DNA of 64,000 nt from Sphingomonas sp. (GTDB lineage: Bacteria > Pseudomonadota > Alphaproteobacteria > Sphingomonadales > Sphingomonadaceae), in the NCBI RefSeq assembly GCF_017744835.1, contig NZ_JAGIAM010000004.1, forward strand, positions 372,001 to 436,000. The letters run 5' to 3'. A model generated the notes under the pieces. That model made no database searches. It was not told where the DNA came from and saw only the letters and a program-made list of their open reading frames with translations. Both the position numbers and the translations under genes were made by a program. Positions 17,479-25,837 of this stretch are shown here, one piece after another (the first letter of the stretch is position 1; every line of letters begins with the position of its first letter).

Positions 17479-18171
17479 TCAGAGCGCAGTGAGCTCGACG
17501 GTCAGCGTGTCCTCATAAGTGCCGGCAACCAGGGCCAGCGACGGCGTCGGAATGTCGACGTCGATCGTCATGGCCGAACGCCACGCGCCGTAGTTGCTGG
17601 TGTTGCTCGCGACGCTGGTGCCCACGGTCAGTGTGCGGGCAAGGTTGGTCGACTGGCCCGCCGTGGTGCTCGTCGGGGCATTGAAGCTGGCCGTCACCGA
17701 GTACGGAATGCTCTTGGTGAACTGAGTCGAATCATAGCCGACGCTGCTGTTATTGTTGACCAGGCCCGCAGCGCTCTTGGTGATGGTCACGCGATTGTTG
17801 AAGTTGCAGCCGGCGGTCGAGGTGGTGATGGTGACGTTGGCGTCGTCCACCATGTCGAACGCGTCGTTCACCGCAGTGTTCGCCTGCGTGTTCACGCCGA
17901 TCGTGCCGAGATTGACGGTCGCCGGAGTCGAGCTGCCGCCGTAGAAGGAGCAGTCCTTGTTGACCGCGCCGGTGATCAGCCACTTGCGCGTGACGCTCGG
18001 CGAGGCGGTTTCCGTGTTGCCTTCGGCGTCGGTGGAGACGTCGTAGGAATAGGCCGGCGCCGGCGGCCCGGGAGGGTTGTGGCTGTGACCGAAGTCGCTG
18101 TTGCCCTGGGCGTGCGCAACGCCGACGGTCGCGAGCAGCGCAACGGCCGCTGCCGAAAGAAGTTTCTTCAT
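17479..18171 (-). CDS. Major pilin-like fimbrial subunit
   Basis: A 230-residue secreted protein: signal peptide MKKLLSAAAVALLATVGVAHA, then a Gly/Pro/His-rich linker and an Ig-like body rich in Thr, Ser, Asn and Val. Two cysteines (KDCSF and AGCNF) could form the pilin disulfide, and the C-terminal strand is GTYEDTLTVELTAL, an alternating hydrophobic end like those bound by chaperones. It is the first gene upstream of the chaperone and usher, the usual major-subunit position. The intervening hairpin would favour its higher expression. Confidence 0.75.
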   Translation of the reverse strand: MKKLLSAAAVALLATVGVAHAQGNSDFGHSHNPPGPPAPAYSYDVSTDAEGNTETASPSVTRKWLITGAVNKDCSFYGGSSTPATVNLGTIGVNTQANTAVNDAFDMVDDANVTITTSTAGCNFNNRVTITKSAAGLVNNNSSVGYDSTQFTKSIPYSVTASFNAPTSTTAGQSTNLARTLTVGTSVASNTSNYGAWRSAMTIDVDIPTPSLALVAGTYEDTLTVELTAL

Positions 18172-18386
18172 TCTTATATCCCCACTCTGGTCGGCGCTCC
18201 CGGCGTGATTGCCGAGTCGTTCGCCGGTATTGAATATTCACTTATCCGTCTCAGGCCTTCAGCAACGTTCAGGCCGAAGCGACTGCTCCGATTTCAAATA
18301 ATGAGATCGTAAGCAGACGATGTTTTGGCTACCTCGACAGAGACAACCGGGGCGCGACCCATTGGGTTCGTTTATATTTATTTTAT

Positions 18387-18932
18387 TCAGTTCGGCGCGA
18401 TCGTCACCTCGATGACTTCGCCATATTGTCCAGCAAGAAGTCCCGCCTCGCTCGCTACATGGCCCAGACTGAGCCTGAGCAGCAGCCCGTCGATGGCGAT
18501 ACCCCCAGCACTGGAGATCGACTGCCCCCCGGCGAGCGATCGGCTGTCGAAGGCGCGCGAAATCAATTCAGCGGTCGGCCGGCGCACCGGCAGTTCCACG
18601 TCGAGGCTGTACGGCACCGCGCCGGCATAGGGTCCTTGGCCGTTCGGAAGGTCGGTGTGAGCGAGCGCGCCGTTCTGCGCTTTGATCACCATCGTGAAAG
18701 GCACGTTGCAGTCGAACGCGACCCGGACCGCAGCGAACTTGCCAGGACGCGTCAGGTCGCCAAAATCGGTTGACGGAATATCGCCCATTTCGCAGCGCTG
18801 CGCGATGGCACCTTGGACCGCGATATCCAGCGATTTGACGTTCGAGATCTCCTGCGCCTGGGCCGCGCAAGGGATGACGAGAGCCGCCGCCGCTGCGGAG
18901 CGCAGCCCCCGGCGACAGAGCACGCCCGCCAT
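18387..18932 (-). CDS. Spore-coat-U/Csu-type pilin subunit
   Basis: An exported protein of 181 residues from the ATG at 18932, which gives a clean signal peptide (ends AAQAQ) and has GGAGG about 11 bases upstream; a start at 19016 adds a basic 28-residue extension. The mature part begins EISNVKSLDIAVQGAIAQRCEMGD and ends LLAGQYGEVIEVTIAPN. The cysteine pair plus the terminal G-x-Y-x-E-x-I-x-V-x-I strand are the mark of SCPU/Csu pilins. It is upstream of, and co-oriented with, the pilin-chaperone-usher genes, with a 215-base gap, and belongs to the same pilus system. Confidence 0.7.
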   Translation of the reverse strand: MAGVLCRRGLRSAAAAALVIPCAAQAQEISNVKSLDIAVQGAIAQRCEMGDIPSTDFGDLTRPGKFAAVRVAFDCNVPFTMVIKAQNGALAHTDLPNGQGPYAGAVPYSLDVELPVRRPTAELISRAFDSRSLAGGQSISSAGGIAIDGLLLRLSLGHVASEAGLLAGQYGEVIEVTIAPN

Positions 18933-19016
18933 GGCCGAGACTGCCTCCAGTCCCGACGCAATAAGTCTTCGCCGCGCGTGGGCGCGTGTCCGGCGTGTCC
19001 CGGAGCTCATCCCCAT

Positions 19017-19284
19017 CCCCCTGTGAGCTGTCTTAATATTTAATAAACATTGTCGCGGCGTGAGTCGATCTTAATCGATAGTTAATGAGTCTCGGTTCGA
19101 AACATTAAGGGTGCGCCCAGCCGGAGCTGCGCACCTGGACAGGTTCGCAATCGGCAAACGCAAGCGCGGGGAACCGATCTCGTGCACGGGCGCTGAATGT
19201 TGCGAAACCATTCACCATCCGCCGCAACCATATATTCAAGCGGGGGTGAGATGACGGTTCGTCACATACGAGCGGGTGTCACGC
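19017..19284. promoter_or_regulatory. AT-rich divergent promoter region of the pilus genes
   Basis: About 270 bases between the minus-strand pilus subunit and the plus-strand subunit at 19285. It is markedly AT-richer than the flanks, especially 19027-19110 with stretches such as TTAATATTTAATAAACATT. This is a likely site of promoters for both directions and of silencer or regulator binding. No specific boxes could be fixed by eye. Confidence 0.4.
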
Positions 19285-19701
19285 ATGCGGATTCCTTCGA
19301 TCATCAGCTTTCTGGCGTTAATCGTCGCCCTGTGTGGATCTGCCGCCAGCGCGCAATCTACCGCAAGCGGAACGGTCAACCTCAAACTGACGGTTCCCGT
19401 GGTTTGCAGGGTGACGCACCAGCCGTCGATCAGTGCTGCCGGCGCTGGTTACAGGCTCGGTGAGCTGCACGAGTATTGCAATTCGGCCCGGGGCTATGTG
19501 CTGGCGCTGGATTATGCCCCAGGTACCATGAAGGGGGCGGTCATTTCGCTGGGTGATGAGCGGGTGGTGCTCGATGGGTCGGGGCACGCGGTTGTCAGCC
19601 GGGTCGAGGGCCCCCGAATCCGTGACCGCGAAATCTATGCCGAAGCAGGTCCCGACGGTTTCGATACCGATCGGCTCCAGTTCGAAATCCAGAGTTCCTG
19701 A
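19285..19701 (+). CDS. Small pilin-like secreted protein
   Basis: A 138-residue protein with signal peptide MRIPSIISFLALIVALCG...SAQ. It has the cysteines VVCRVTH and HEYCNS, and ends with FDTDRLQFEIQSS, an alternating strand. The pattern (short exported Ig-like domain, one disulfide, terminal strand) fits a divergent minor pilin of the adjacent chaperone-usher system, though it is more distant than the other subunits. The ATG at 19285 gives the best signal peptide; a GTG at 19276 is in frame but adds nothing. Confidence 0.6.
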   Translation: MRIPSIISFLALIVALCGSAASAQSTASGTVNLKLTVPVVCRVTHQPSISAAGAGYRLGELHEYCNSARGYVLALDYAPGTMKGAVISLGDERVVLDGSGHAVVSRVEGPRIRDREIYAEAGPDGFDTDRLQFEIQSS

Positions 19702-19925
19702 CCACCAGCGATCCGGATGAGAGCTTCACATCTGTTTCGCAAAAGAATGCCGTGCGGCGAGATTGACTCCTCGCTGCTCGCGCTCCCGCTTCTCGATTTG
19801 GATGGCGGCATGCGGGGATCGACGGCGGTCACGCTCGCGAACCTGCCCGAGCCGTAAATGTTGCGCGTGACCTGCATCTGTCGCCGGCACGAATCCTGTT
19901 CCGCCTTGGTGAACACGTCGCCCCG
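19702..19925 (-). other. Junction sequence after the integrase; possible orphan reading-frame remnant
   Basis: On the minus strand the integrase stop at 19926 is followed, in the same frame, by an open stretch with no ATG that reads GDVFTKAEQDSCRRQMQVTR and then IYGSGRFASVTAVDPRMP. It looks like protein rather than noise, but I do not recognise it. It may be the 3' part of a gene whose beginning was lost at the integration junction, or simply a chance frame. Confidence 0.3.
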
Positions 19926-21413
19926 TCAGTGCCCCAGCTCGCCAGCGCCTTGCCCTTCGCATCGGCGGAGCTGGACGATGCCGAAATCGGAATCTGCCGC
20001 CCCGCGCAGCGCGGCGGCGCTGAAATGGCTCAACTTCGCGTCACAATTCTCCGCGCTGGGGGTCACAACCAACGGCTTGGTGATGTGGTGCGGGCGCAGC
20101 ATGTCGCCTAACGCCGGTGCATCTATTGCGAGCGCGGCATGCCGCTTCGCGACGAGCGACGGGACCTCAAGAGCGTCCGCGACACCTAATTTCCGCGCGA
20201 TGCCCGCAATCTCGTTCTCCCATGCGAGAAACCAGGCAGCCTTCTCATCCTCGAGCTGATAGCCGTCATAGATGCGCGCAAGGCCCGTTTTCACATGGTT
20301 CAGCATCGCCTCGGCCGTCTCGAAGTCGATCCGCATGCGCTTGGTGTTGCTGCGAGCGGTTCGCCGAAAGTCGTGTGGGGTGAATGTCTCGATCTGCCTG
20401 CCGGCAAACTCAGACATTCGCGCGAGCACACGGTCGCGCGCCTTGTACCATCCAGCGCGGCGTGGCCCTGCCACGCGCTCTGCCGGGAAAACCCATTCAA
20501 CATCGGTCGTCATCAGCGCGCGACCCCAAGGCCCAAGTGCAATTGCGTGCGGAACCCGGTTTTTTGTCCGTTCGCCCGGGATGGTCCAAACACCTTCGTT
20601 CAATTCGTCGGCGCGTGCCCAGATCATCTCCGATATTCGGACGGCCGTCAGAAGCCACACGAGCATGCCGCGCCGGAAATCCCGCTCCTCATGCGCTACG
20701 GCTTTCAGGAACCAGCCGATCTCCTCCAGGCTAAGCTTGCGCTGACGCGGCATCTCCGAGAACCGTAAGTCCCCCAGCCGCCGCGAAGGGTCCACTTCCA
20801 GTCCCACTTCGAGGCCGCGCAGGCCGGCAGCCCATCCGAAGAAGACTTTGAGCTCACCGGCTAGACGGTTCGCGCGCACCTTCGCGGTCTTGCCTTTCTT
20901 TATGACGAGTTCGATCAGGTCCCGCTCGGTGACCAGATGGATCGATTTACTGGCGAGCTCGGGCGCGATGTCGCAGCGATAGATATCGAGCTTGTCCTTG
21001 ATGGTGCGCGGCTTGTTCTTGCGCTTGGCGCGCGAGGCACGGCCCTCATGTACCGCGGCCATGTAGAGTGCGTGTGCCCGGGCGACAGTCATTTCGTTGC
21101 GCGCCTTTTCGGCGCGCAGCCGCTCCTCCTCGGCGCGCTTGGCAACGCGTGGATCGATGCCGGCCTCGACTTGCTCGTTGATTGCGGCAGCCCATTCGCG
21201 TGCCGCAGCGAGCGTGCGGGCGGGAAAGCGGCCAAAGGTCAGTCGAATCGGAACGCCGACCGCAACCAGCCGACGTTCGTATTTCCAGACCTTCTTGCCG
21301 CTCTTGAGCACCTCGATCATCAGACCGGGCGTTCGAATGTCGTGAAGTTTTCCCCTGGAAAGCGCGTCGATCGCGGCGGGGGTGAGCGCCGAAGTTCCTG
21401 AATTGCTTGCCAT
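19926..21413 (-). CDS. Tyrosine-type site-specific integrase (P4-like)
   Basis: A 495-residue recombinase. The N-terminal part (about 10-75) is an arm-binding DUF4102-like domain (GLMIEVLKSGKKVWKYERR, then LTFGRFPARTLAAAR). A SAM-like core-binding domain follows, then the catalytic domain with Arg in TAVRISEM, the HDFRR box (H-x-x-R) and a final tyrosine in ARIYDGY. The Arg-His-Arg-Tyr set appears intact, so the enzyme may be active. The C-terminal 90 residues after the catalytic Tyr are longer than usual and may come from fusion at a junction. The gene starts 174 bases from the 3' end of tRNA-Gln, the classical attachment-site arrangement of integrative elements. Confidence 0.88.
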   Translation of the reverse strand: MASNSGTSALTPAAIDALSRGKLHDIRTPGLMIEVLKSGKKVWKYERRLVAVGVPIRLTFGRFPARTLAAAREWAAAINEQVEAGIDPRVAKRAEEERLRAEKARNEMTVARAHALYMAAVHEGRASRAKRKNKPRTIKDKLDIYRCDIAPELASKSIHLVTERDLIELVIKKGKTAKVRANRLAGELKVFFGWAAGLRGLEVGLEVDPSRRLGDLRFSEMPRQRKLSLEEIGWFLKAVAHEERDFRRGMLVWLLTAVRISEMIWARADELNEGVWTIPGERTKNRVPHAIALGPWGRALMTTDVEWVFPAERVAGPRRAGWYKARDRVLARMSEFAGRQIETFTPHDFRRTARSNTKRMRIDFETAEAMLNHVKTGLARIYDGYQLEDEKAAWFLAWENEIAGIARKLGVADALEVPSLVAKRHAALAIDAPALGDMLRPHHITKPLVVTPSAENCDAKLSHFSAAALRGAADSDFGIVQLRRCEGQGAGELGH

Positions 21414-21587
21414 GTGCCGACTCCAATGTCGGCTCCCCGGCGCAGAAAATCACGTGAAGAATCATGGGAAAAGTGCGGTCAAATCCGGGCCAAACGAGTC
21501 CAACTCGGTCTCATTGATTTGCCGGCAGATTCTCCATGTCCCCCCTTCGTTTTCAGCACCTTAAGAGCCGAAATCAGAGGGAAGCGA

Positions 21588-21662
21588 TGGCTGGGGCGGG
21601 AGGATTCGAACCTCCGAATGACGGTACCAAAAACCGTTGCCTTACCACTTGGCGACGCCCCA
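21588..21662 (-). tRNA. tRNA-Gln(UUG)
   Basis: The minus strand folds as a 75-nt cloverleaf: acceptor arms TGGGGCG and CGCCCCA, a D arm, an anticodon loop TTTTGGT with anticodon TTG, a T arm with GGTTCGAATCC, discriminator G and an encoded CCA (21588-21590). The 3' end faces the integrase gene, so it is the probable attB of the left-hand island. Confidence 0.95.
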
Positions 21663-21684
21663 ACGAGCGGCGGCTTATAGCCGT

Positions 21685-22782
21685 CTAGAACAGCCGTTCA
21701 ACCCAGCCGTGCGGATCGGGCGCGGTTCCGCGCTGGATCGCGACGAGCTGCTCGCGCAGCTTGCCGGTGAGCATGCCCGGGCCGCCGTTGCCGATCGTGA
21801 AGTCGAAGCCGGTTCCGCGCACGCGCCCGATCGGCGTCACCACCGCGGCAGTGCCGCAGGCGAAGGCCTCGCGCAGCTTGCCGCTCGCCGCATCGGCCTT
21901 CCACTGGTCGATGCTGTAGCGCTCCTCGCGGATGTCGATGCCTTCCGCGCGCGCCAGCGTCAGCAGCGATTCGCGTGTGATGCCGGGCAGGATCGTGCCG
22001 CTGAGCGGCGGCGTGATGATCGAGCCGTCCTCGAACACGAAGAAGACGTTCATCCCGCCCAGTTCCTCGACGTAGCGGTTCTCGACGGCGTCGAGGAACA
22101 CGACCTGGTCGCAGTCCTTCTCGATCGCCTCGGCCTGCGCAACGAGGCTAGCGGCATAATTGCCCCCGCACTTCGCCGCCCCGGTACCTCCCGGCGCCGC
22201 CCGCGTGTAATGCTCGGAGACCCACAGCGTCACCGACGGGGCGCCGCCCTTGAAATAGGCCCCCGCCGGCGATGCAATCACCATGTATAGATATTCCTTT
22301 GCGGGACGAACGCCCAGGAAGGTCTCGCTCGCGAACATGAAGGGGCGCAGATAGAGCGAGGCGCCCTCGCCCTCCGGAATCCAGTTGCGGTCGACGCGGA
22401 CCAGCTCGCGGATCGAGCTGAGGAACATCTCCTCGGGCAGCGGCGGCATCGCCAGCCGTTCAGCGGATTCGGCGAAGCGGCGCGCATTGGACTCGGCGCG
22501 GAACAGCGCAGCGCCGCCGTCGGGCGTGCGATAGGCCTTGAGCCCCTCGAAGATCTCCTGCGCATAATGAAGCACGGCGCAGGCGGGGTCGATCTGGATC
22601 GGACGGCGCGGCTCGATGCGCGCGTCGTGCCAGCCCTTGCCCTCGGTATAGCGGATCACCGCCATGTGATCGGTGAAGATCTTGCCGAAGCCGGGATTGG
22701 CGAGGAGCGCTGCGCGGTCGACTTCGCTGACCGGCTGGGTGTGCGCTTCGAACTCGAAATCCAGGATCGTCGTATCTTCCAT
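21685..22782 (-). CDS. ilvE: Branched-chain amino acid aminotransferase
   Basis: A 365-residue class IV PLP aminotransferase that makes Leu, Ile and Val from their keto acids with glutamate. Visible motifs are LHYAQEIFEGLKAYR (71-85), LYLRPFMFASE, and AAKCGGNYAASL with the PLP-binding Lys204. The region ELGGMNVFFVFEDG, then ITRESLLTLA, is the typical cofactor-phosphate side. Length and motifs fit the long (type II, BCAT2-like) bacterial enzymes. It sits just beyond the tRNA-Gln, at the core-genome side of the island boundary, and diverges from a MarR gene. Confidence 0.93.
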   Translation of the reverse strand: MEDTTILDFEFEAHTQPVSEVDRAALLANPGFGKIFTDHMAVIRYTEGKGWHDARIEPRRPIQIDPACAVLHYAQEIFEGLKAYRTPDGGAALFRAESNARRFAESAERLAMPPLPEEMFLSSIRELVRVDRNWIPEGEGASLYLRPFMFASETFLGVRPAKEYLYMVIASPAGAYFKGGAPSVTLWVSEHYTRAAPGGTGAAKCGGNYAASLVAQAEAIEKDCDQVVFLDAVENRYVEELGGMNVFFVFEDGSIITPPLSGTILPGITRESLLTLARAEGIDIREERYSIDQWKADAASGKLREAFACGTAAVVTPIGRVRGTGFDFTIGNGGPGMLTGKLREQLVAIQRGTAPDPHGWVERLF

Positions 22783-22853
22783 GTCACCTTCCCGAAATCG
22801 GCATCCGACTCTGGGCCGGATCGGCTTGCGGACGACTAGGCCCGGGGGCTAGA

Positions 22854-23351
22854 ATGGTCAACATGGCTGCCACAATTCCCGCATCGCCGCTGTTCCTACG
22901 CGAACCCGAGATCCGCCGGGGCATCGAGCTGCTTTATTTCGGCTATGCCAATCTCACGCGCTCGATCGACGCAGGCCTCGCCAAGCAGGGCCTAGGCCGG
23001 GCGCATCACCGAGCGCTCTATTTCATCGCGCGCAAGCCAGACCTGACAGTGAGCGAGCTGCTCTCGATCCTGGCGATCACCAAGCAATCGCTCGGCCGCG
23101 TGCTGGGCGAGCTGTCGGAGCGCGGGCTTGTCGAGACGCGCACCGGCGAGCGCGATCGGCGCCAGCGGCTGCTGCGGCTCACGCCGGCGGGCGCGGCGTT
23201 GGAATCCGAGCTGTTCGACGCGTTGCGCGAGAAGATGTCGTCGGCCTATTCGAGCGCGGGCCAAGGCGCGGTCGGCGGTTTCTGGGCAGTGCTCGAAGGG
23301 CTGGTGCCGGCGGACGAGAAGGCGCGCGTCTCGGGGCTCGGGCGCCGCTGA
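22854..23351 (+). CDS. MarR-family transcriptional regulator
   Basis: A 165-residue winged-helix protein. The core LGRAHHRALYFIARKPDLTV, then LLSILAITKQSLGRVLGEL (HTH), then RDRRQRLLRLTPAG (wing) is typical of MarR regulators. It may start at 22854 or at the ATG nine bases on. It diverges from ilvE, so it could act on that intergenic region, but no specific ligand or target can be read. Confidence 0.85.
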   Translation: MVNMAATIPASPLFLREPEIRRGIELLYFGYANLTRSIDAGLAKQGLGRAHHRALYFIARKPDLTVSELLSILAITKQSLGRVLGELSERGLVETRTGERDRRQRLLRLTPAGAALESELFDALREKMSSAYSSAGQGAVGGFWAVLEGLVPADEKARVSGLGRR

Positions 23352-23375
23352 GCGCCTTCGCCCCAAGGGCCGGGT

Positions 23376-24011
23376 TCAGGCTACCTTGAACCCTTCCTTG
23401 TTCATCGCCGTAGTGAGCAGTTTGTTCTTCTCATCGCTCAGCTGCTCGCGCAGCATCGGGAAGAGGCGTGTCTCCTCCTCCTGCATGTGCTCTTCGATGT
23501 CGGCACGGAACTGGCGGATCTTGGCGATCCAGTCGGGCGAGGCGGTGGGCGTGGTCTCCAGCTCGTAGAGATACTGCTTCACATAGCCGTGCTCCTTGGT
23601 GAGCGCGTCGGCCGCGTCGCGCTGGCCGATCTCGCGGAGCGCGGGATAGATCACATTCTCTTCCTCGACCGCGTGCTTGAGCAGCGCGTGCTTGAGGTGC
23701 GTGAGGCCCATGTTGCGCTTGAGGGTCGACTTCTCGTCGGTCGCCTCGAGCGCGTCGAACAGCTTGAGTACCGCCTGGTGCTCCGCCGCCAGCGCCTCGT
23801 CCCAATTGCCCGCGAGCGCCGTCGGCGCCTGCACCACTGCCTTGCGGCCGAGCATCGCGAGGATGCCGAGCGCCGCGCCGCCGGCGACCGCGCCGGCCAC
23901 CATGCCCAGCCCGTTGCCGCCACCGTTGCGGCCGTTGCTGCTCCTGGAACCCGAAGACGCCGAAGACCTGAACCGTCCCTTGCTGTCACGCGTCGCCGTG
24001 GTGGTCGCCAT
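23376..24011 (-). CDS. Hemerythrin HHE-domain protein
   Basis: A 211-residue protein. The N-terminus is Ser/Thr/Gly-rich (residues 1-35), followed by a short hydrophobic stretch (GMVAGAVAGGAALGILAML, about 37-55) that could anchor it, then an HHE four-helix bundle: EHQAVLKLFDAL, HLKHALLKHAVEEENVIYP and HMQEEETRLFPML supply the iron-binding His and Glu residues. Such proteins are linked to oxygen, iron or redox stress. The ATG at 24011 has GGGAGG five bases upstream; a longer open frame to 24056 is unlikely. It converges with the MarR gene. Confidence 0.82.
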   Translation of the reverse strand: MATTTATRDSKGRFRSSASSGSRSSNGRNGGGNGLGMVAGAVAGGAALGILAMLGRKAVVQAPTALAGNWDEALAAEHQAVLKLFDALEATDEKSTLKRNMGLTHLKHALLKHAVEEENVIYPALREIGQRDAADALTKEHGYVKQYLYELETTPTASPDWIAKIRQFRADIEEHMQEEETRLFPMLREQLSDEKNKLLTTAMNKEGFKVA

Positions 24012-24110
24012 GTCCGCCTCCCGTGAACTGTCCGTTGGTGAAAGAGTCGGACTCAAAACAAATCGCGCGGGCGGGCGTTCCGCGGATCGTCGTATGGGTG
24101 TGGGAGGGCG

Positions 24111-24899
24111 TCAGCCGCGCGCGGCGGCGGCCATTTCGGCGTTGCGCCGTTCGGAGGCGGCGAGCGTCTCGCGCAGCAGCGCCTTGAGCGCGTCGCCCCG
24201 ATCGAGCACGTTCAGCCCCTCTCGGGTCGAGCCGCCGGGGCTGGCGACCTTGTCGGCCAGCGCGGCGGGCGAGTCCGGCGATCCGGCGGCGAGCAGCCCG
24301 GCGCCTTCGACCGTCGCGACCGCCAGCCGCGCGGCCTGTTCGGCGGGGAGGCCGAGCGCAGCGCCAGCATCGGCGAGCGCATCGATGAAGCGATAGACGA
24401 AACCTGGGCCGCAGCCGGCGAGCGCAGTCACGGCGTCGAACAGCGCCTCATCTTCGATCCACTCGACCAGGCCGAGCGGCTTCATCAGCGCGTCGATCTC
24501 CGCCGAGCGCGCGCCGTGGAGCGCGACCACGCCCTTGCCCAGCGCCACCGGCAGATTGGGCATGGCACGGACGATCCGATGCTCGGGATAGCGCGCGGCG
24601 AGCGTATCGGTCTCCACGCCCGCGAGGATCGAGATCAAAGTCGCGCCGGGCGCGGCGGGGAGCGGCGGGATGTCGCCGAGTTGCTGCGGCTTCATGCCGA
24701 ACATGATGAAGGCGGGCGCCGGTTCGTCCGGAAAGGTCCTGCCCTGCCGCACGCCCGCGGGCAGCTCGCGATCGTGGCGGTTGAGGACGAAGACGCGCGG
24801 TGGGTCGACCGCGCCGCACTCGATCCAGCGGCGGAGCATCGCCCCGCCCATGTTGCCGCAGCCGACGAGCCAAAGGGCCCCGACGAGCGCCTGGCTCAC
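24111..24899 (-). CDS. proC: Pyrroline-5-carboxylate reductase
   Basis: A 262-residue NAD(P)H-dependent enzyme for the last step of proline synthesis. The Rossmann start LWLVGCGNMGGAML is at the N-terminus. FGMKPQQLGDI, RAMPNLPVALGKGV, ALAGCGPGFVYRFIDALADAG and the terminal SPGGSTREGLN block are all typical of ProC. The start is a GTG at 24899 that overlaps the TGA of the YbjN gene (GTGA), so the two are coupled. The upstream part of the longer open frame is the YbjN gene read out of frame. Confidence 0.9.
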   Translation of the reverse strand: MSQALVGALWLVGCGNMGGAMLRRWIECGAVDPPRVFVLNRHDRELPAGVRQGRTFPDEPAPAFIMFGMKPQQLGDIPPLPAAPGATLISILAGVETDTLAARYPEHRIVRAMPNLPVALGKGVVALHGARSAEIDALMKPLGLVEWIEDEALFDAVTALAGCGPGFVYRFIDALADAGAALGLPAEQAARLAVATVEGAGLLAAGSPDSPAALADKVASPGGSTREGLNVLDRGDALKALLRETLAASERRNAEMAAAARG

Positions 24900-25399
24900 G
24901 CCTCGCCCTGCGTTTCGATCAGCGCCGCGGCGATCGCGTCGGCGGGCGTCTTGCCGCCCCACAGCACGAACTGGAACACCGGATAGAAGCGCTCGCACTC
25001 GTCGATCGCGCTCTCGACGAGCTGCTCGGCCTGGTTGAGCGTCAGCGTCGGCTCGCCGGCGCCGTCGATCATCGCGGCGTGGCGGAAGAGCAGGATGCCG
25101 CTGGCCGACCATAGCTCGAAATGGCCGATCCAGAGCTGTTCATTGACCAGCCCGATGGTCTCGTAGATCGAGGCACGACGCTCGTTGGGCACGCGCACGT
25201 CGGGAAAGGCGAGGAACTGCAGCACGCCGTCATCCTCGCGCCAGATCGCGCGAAGCTCATATTCGGTCCAGCTGCCCTTTACCTTGGCGACGATCTCTTC
25301 GTCTTCGCGCTCATAGGTCCAGCCATGCGCGGCGAAGTAATTCTCCAGCATGTCGATGGGGGCAGCGTCGTCGCGGTCGAATTCCGCTTCGTCGAGCAT
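24896..25399 (-). CDS. YbjN-domain protein
   Basis: A 167-residue cytoplasmic protein of the YbjN (type III secretion chaperone-like) fold: DMLENYFAAHGWTYERED, LQFLAFPDVRVP, IGLVNEQLWIGHFELWS and RHAAMIDGAG are recognisable. The family's role is not settled; in alphaproteobacteria it is usually next to proC as here. The ATG at 25399 is preceded by GGAGG at five bases; the open frame continues to 25477 but with no better start. Confidence 0.82.
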   Translation of the reverse strand: MLDEAEFDRDDAAPIDMLENYFAAHGWTYEREDEEIVAKVKGSWTEYELRAIWREDDGVLQFLAFPDVRVPNERRASIYETIGLVNEQLWIGHFELWSASGILLFRHAAMIDGAGEPTLTLNQAEQLVESAIDECERFYPVFQFVLWGGKTPADAIAAALIETQGEA

Positions 25400-25522
25400 C
25401 AATACCTCCACACCGCCGAACAGGATGAACGGTGTCCTGCCAACCGTGTTCCCGCGGCACAAGCACGCGGTTCGCAAGCCTGTCGAAAAGCTGTGGACAA
25501 GAAGTGGGCCAATTCGCTCGCT

Positions 25523-25816
25523 TCAGGCGTCGCCTTGCGGCTTCTTCGCACGCGGCGCCGCAGCCGGCTTGGCCGCGAGCTGCGCCTCGAGCGCCGCGAG
25601 GCGCGCCTTGAGCGCATCGGCCTCGTCGCGCGCCGCCGCTGCCATCGCCTTCACGGCCTCGAACTCGTCGCGGCTCACGAAGTCGAGTCCGCCGATCCAT
25701 TCGCGCGCACGCTCACGCGCCGCGGACTCGGTCTCGCGCGCCATGCCGGCGAAGGTGCCCGCCGCACCGTTCACGAACTTCACGAAATCGTCGAACAGGC
25801 GGTTGTCGGTCTGCAT
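25523..25816 (-). CDS. UbiK-family accessory factor (YqiC/BMFP)
   Basis: A 97-residue protein: an N-terminal amphipathic helix (DNRLFDDFVKFVNGAAGTF), then a coiled-coil (DEFEAVKAMAAAARDEADALKARLAALE) and an Ala/Pro/Lys-rich tail. The layout is that of YqiC/UbiK proteins, which help ubiquinone synthesis or promote membrane fusion in vitro. It lies between YbjN and TspO genes on the same strand. Confidence 0.8.
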   Translation of the reverse strand: MQTDNRLFDDFVKFVNGAAGTFAGMARETESAARERAREWIGGLDFVSRDEFEAVKAMAAAARDEADALKARLAALEAQLAAKPAAAPRAKKPQGDA

Positions 25817-25837
25817 CTCGAAATTCCAATCGACTGG

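Noticed and set aside
1..21413. Second copy of the tRNA-Gln 3' end as attR
   Set aside because: Scanned for a repeat of the GGGAGGATTCGAACC region to the left and found none; the other end may be outside the window.
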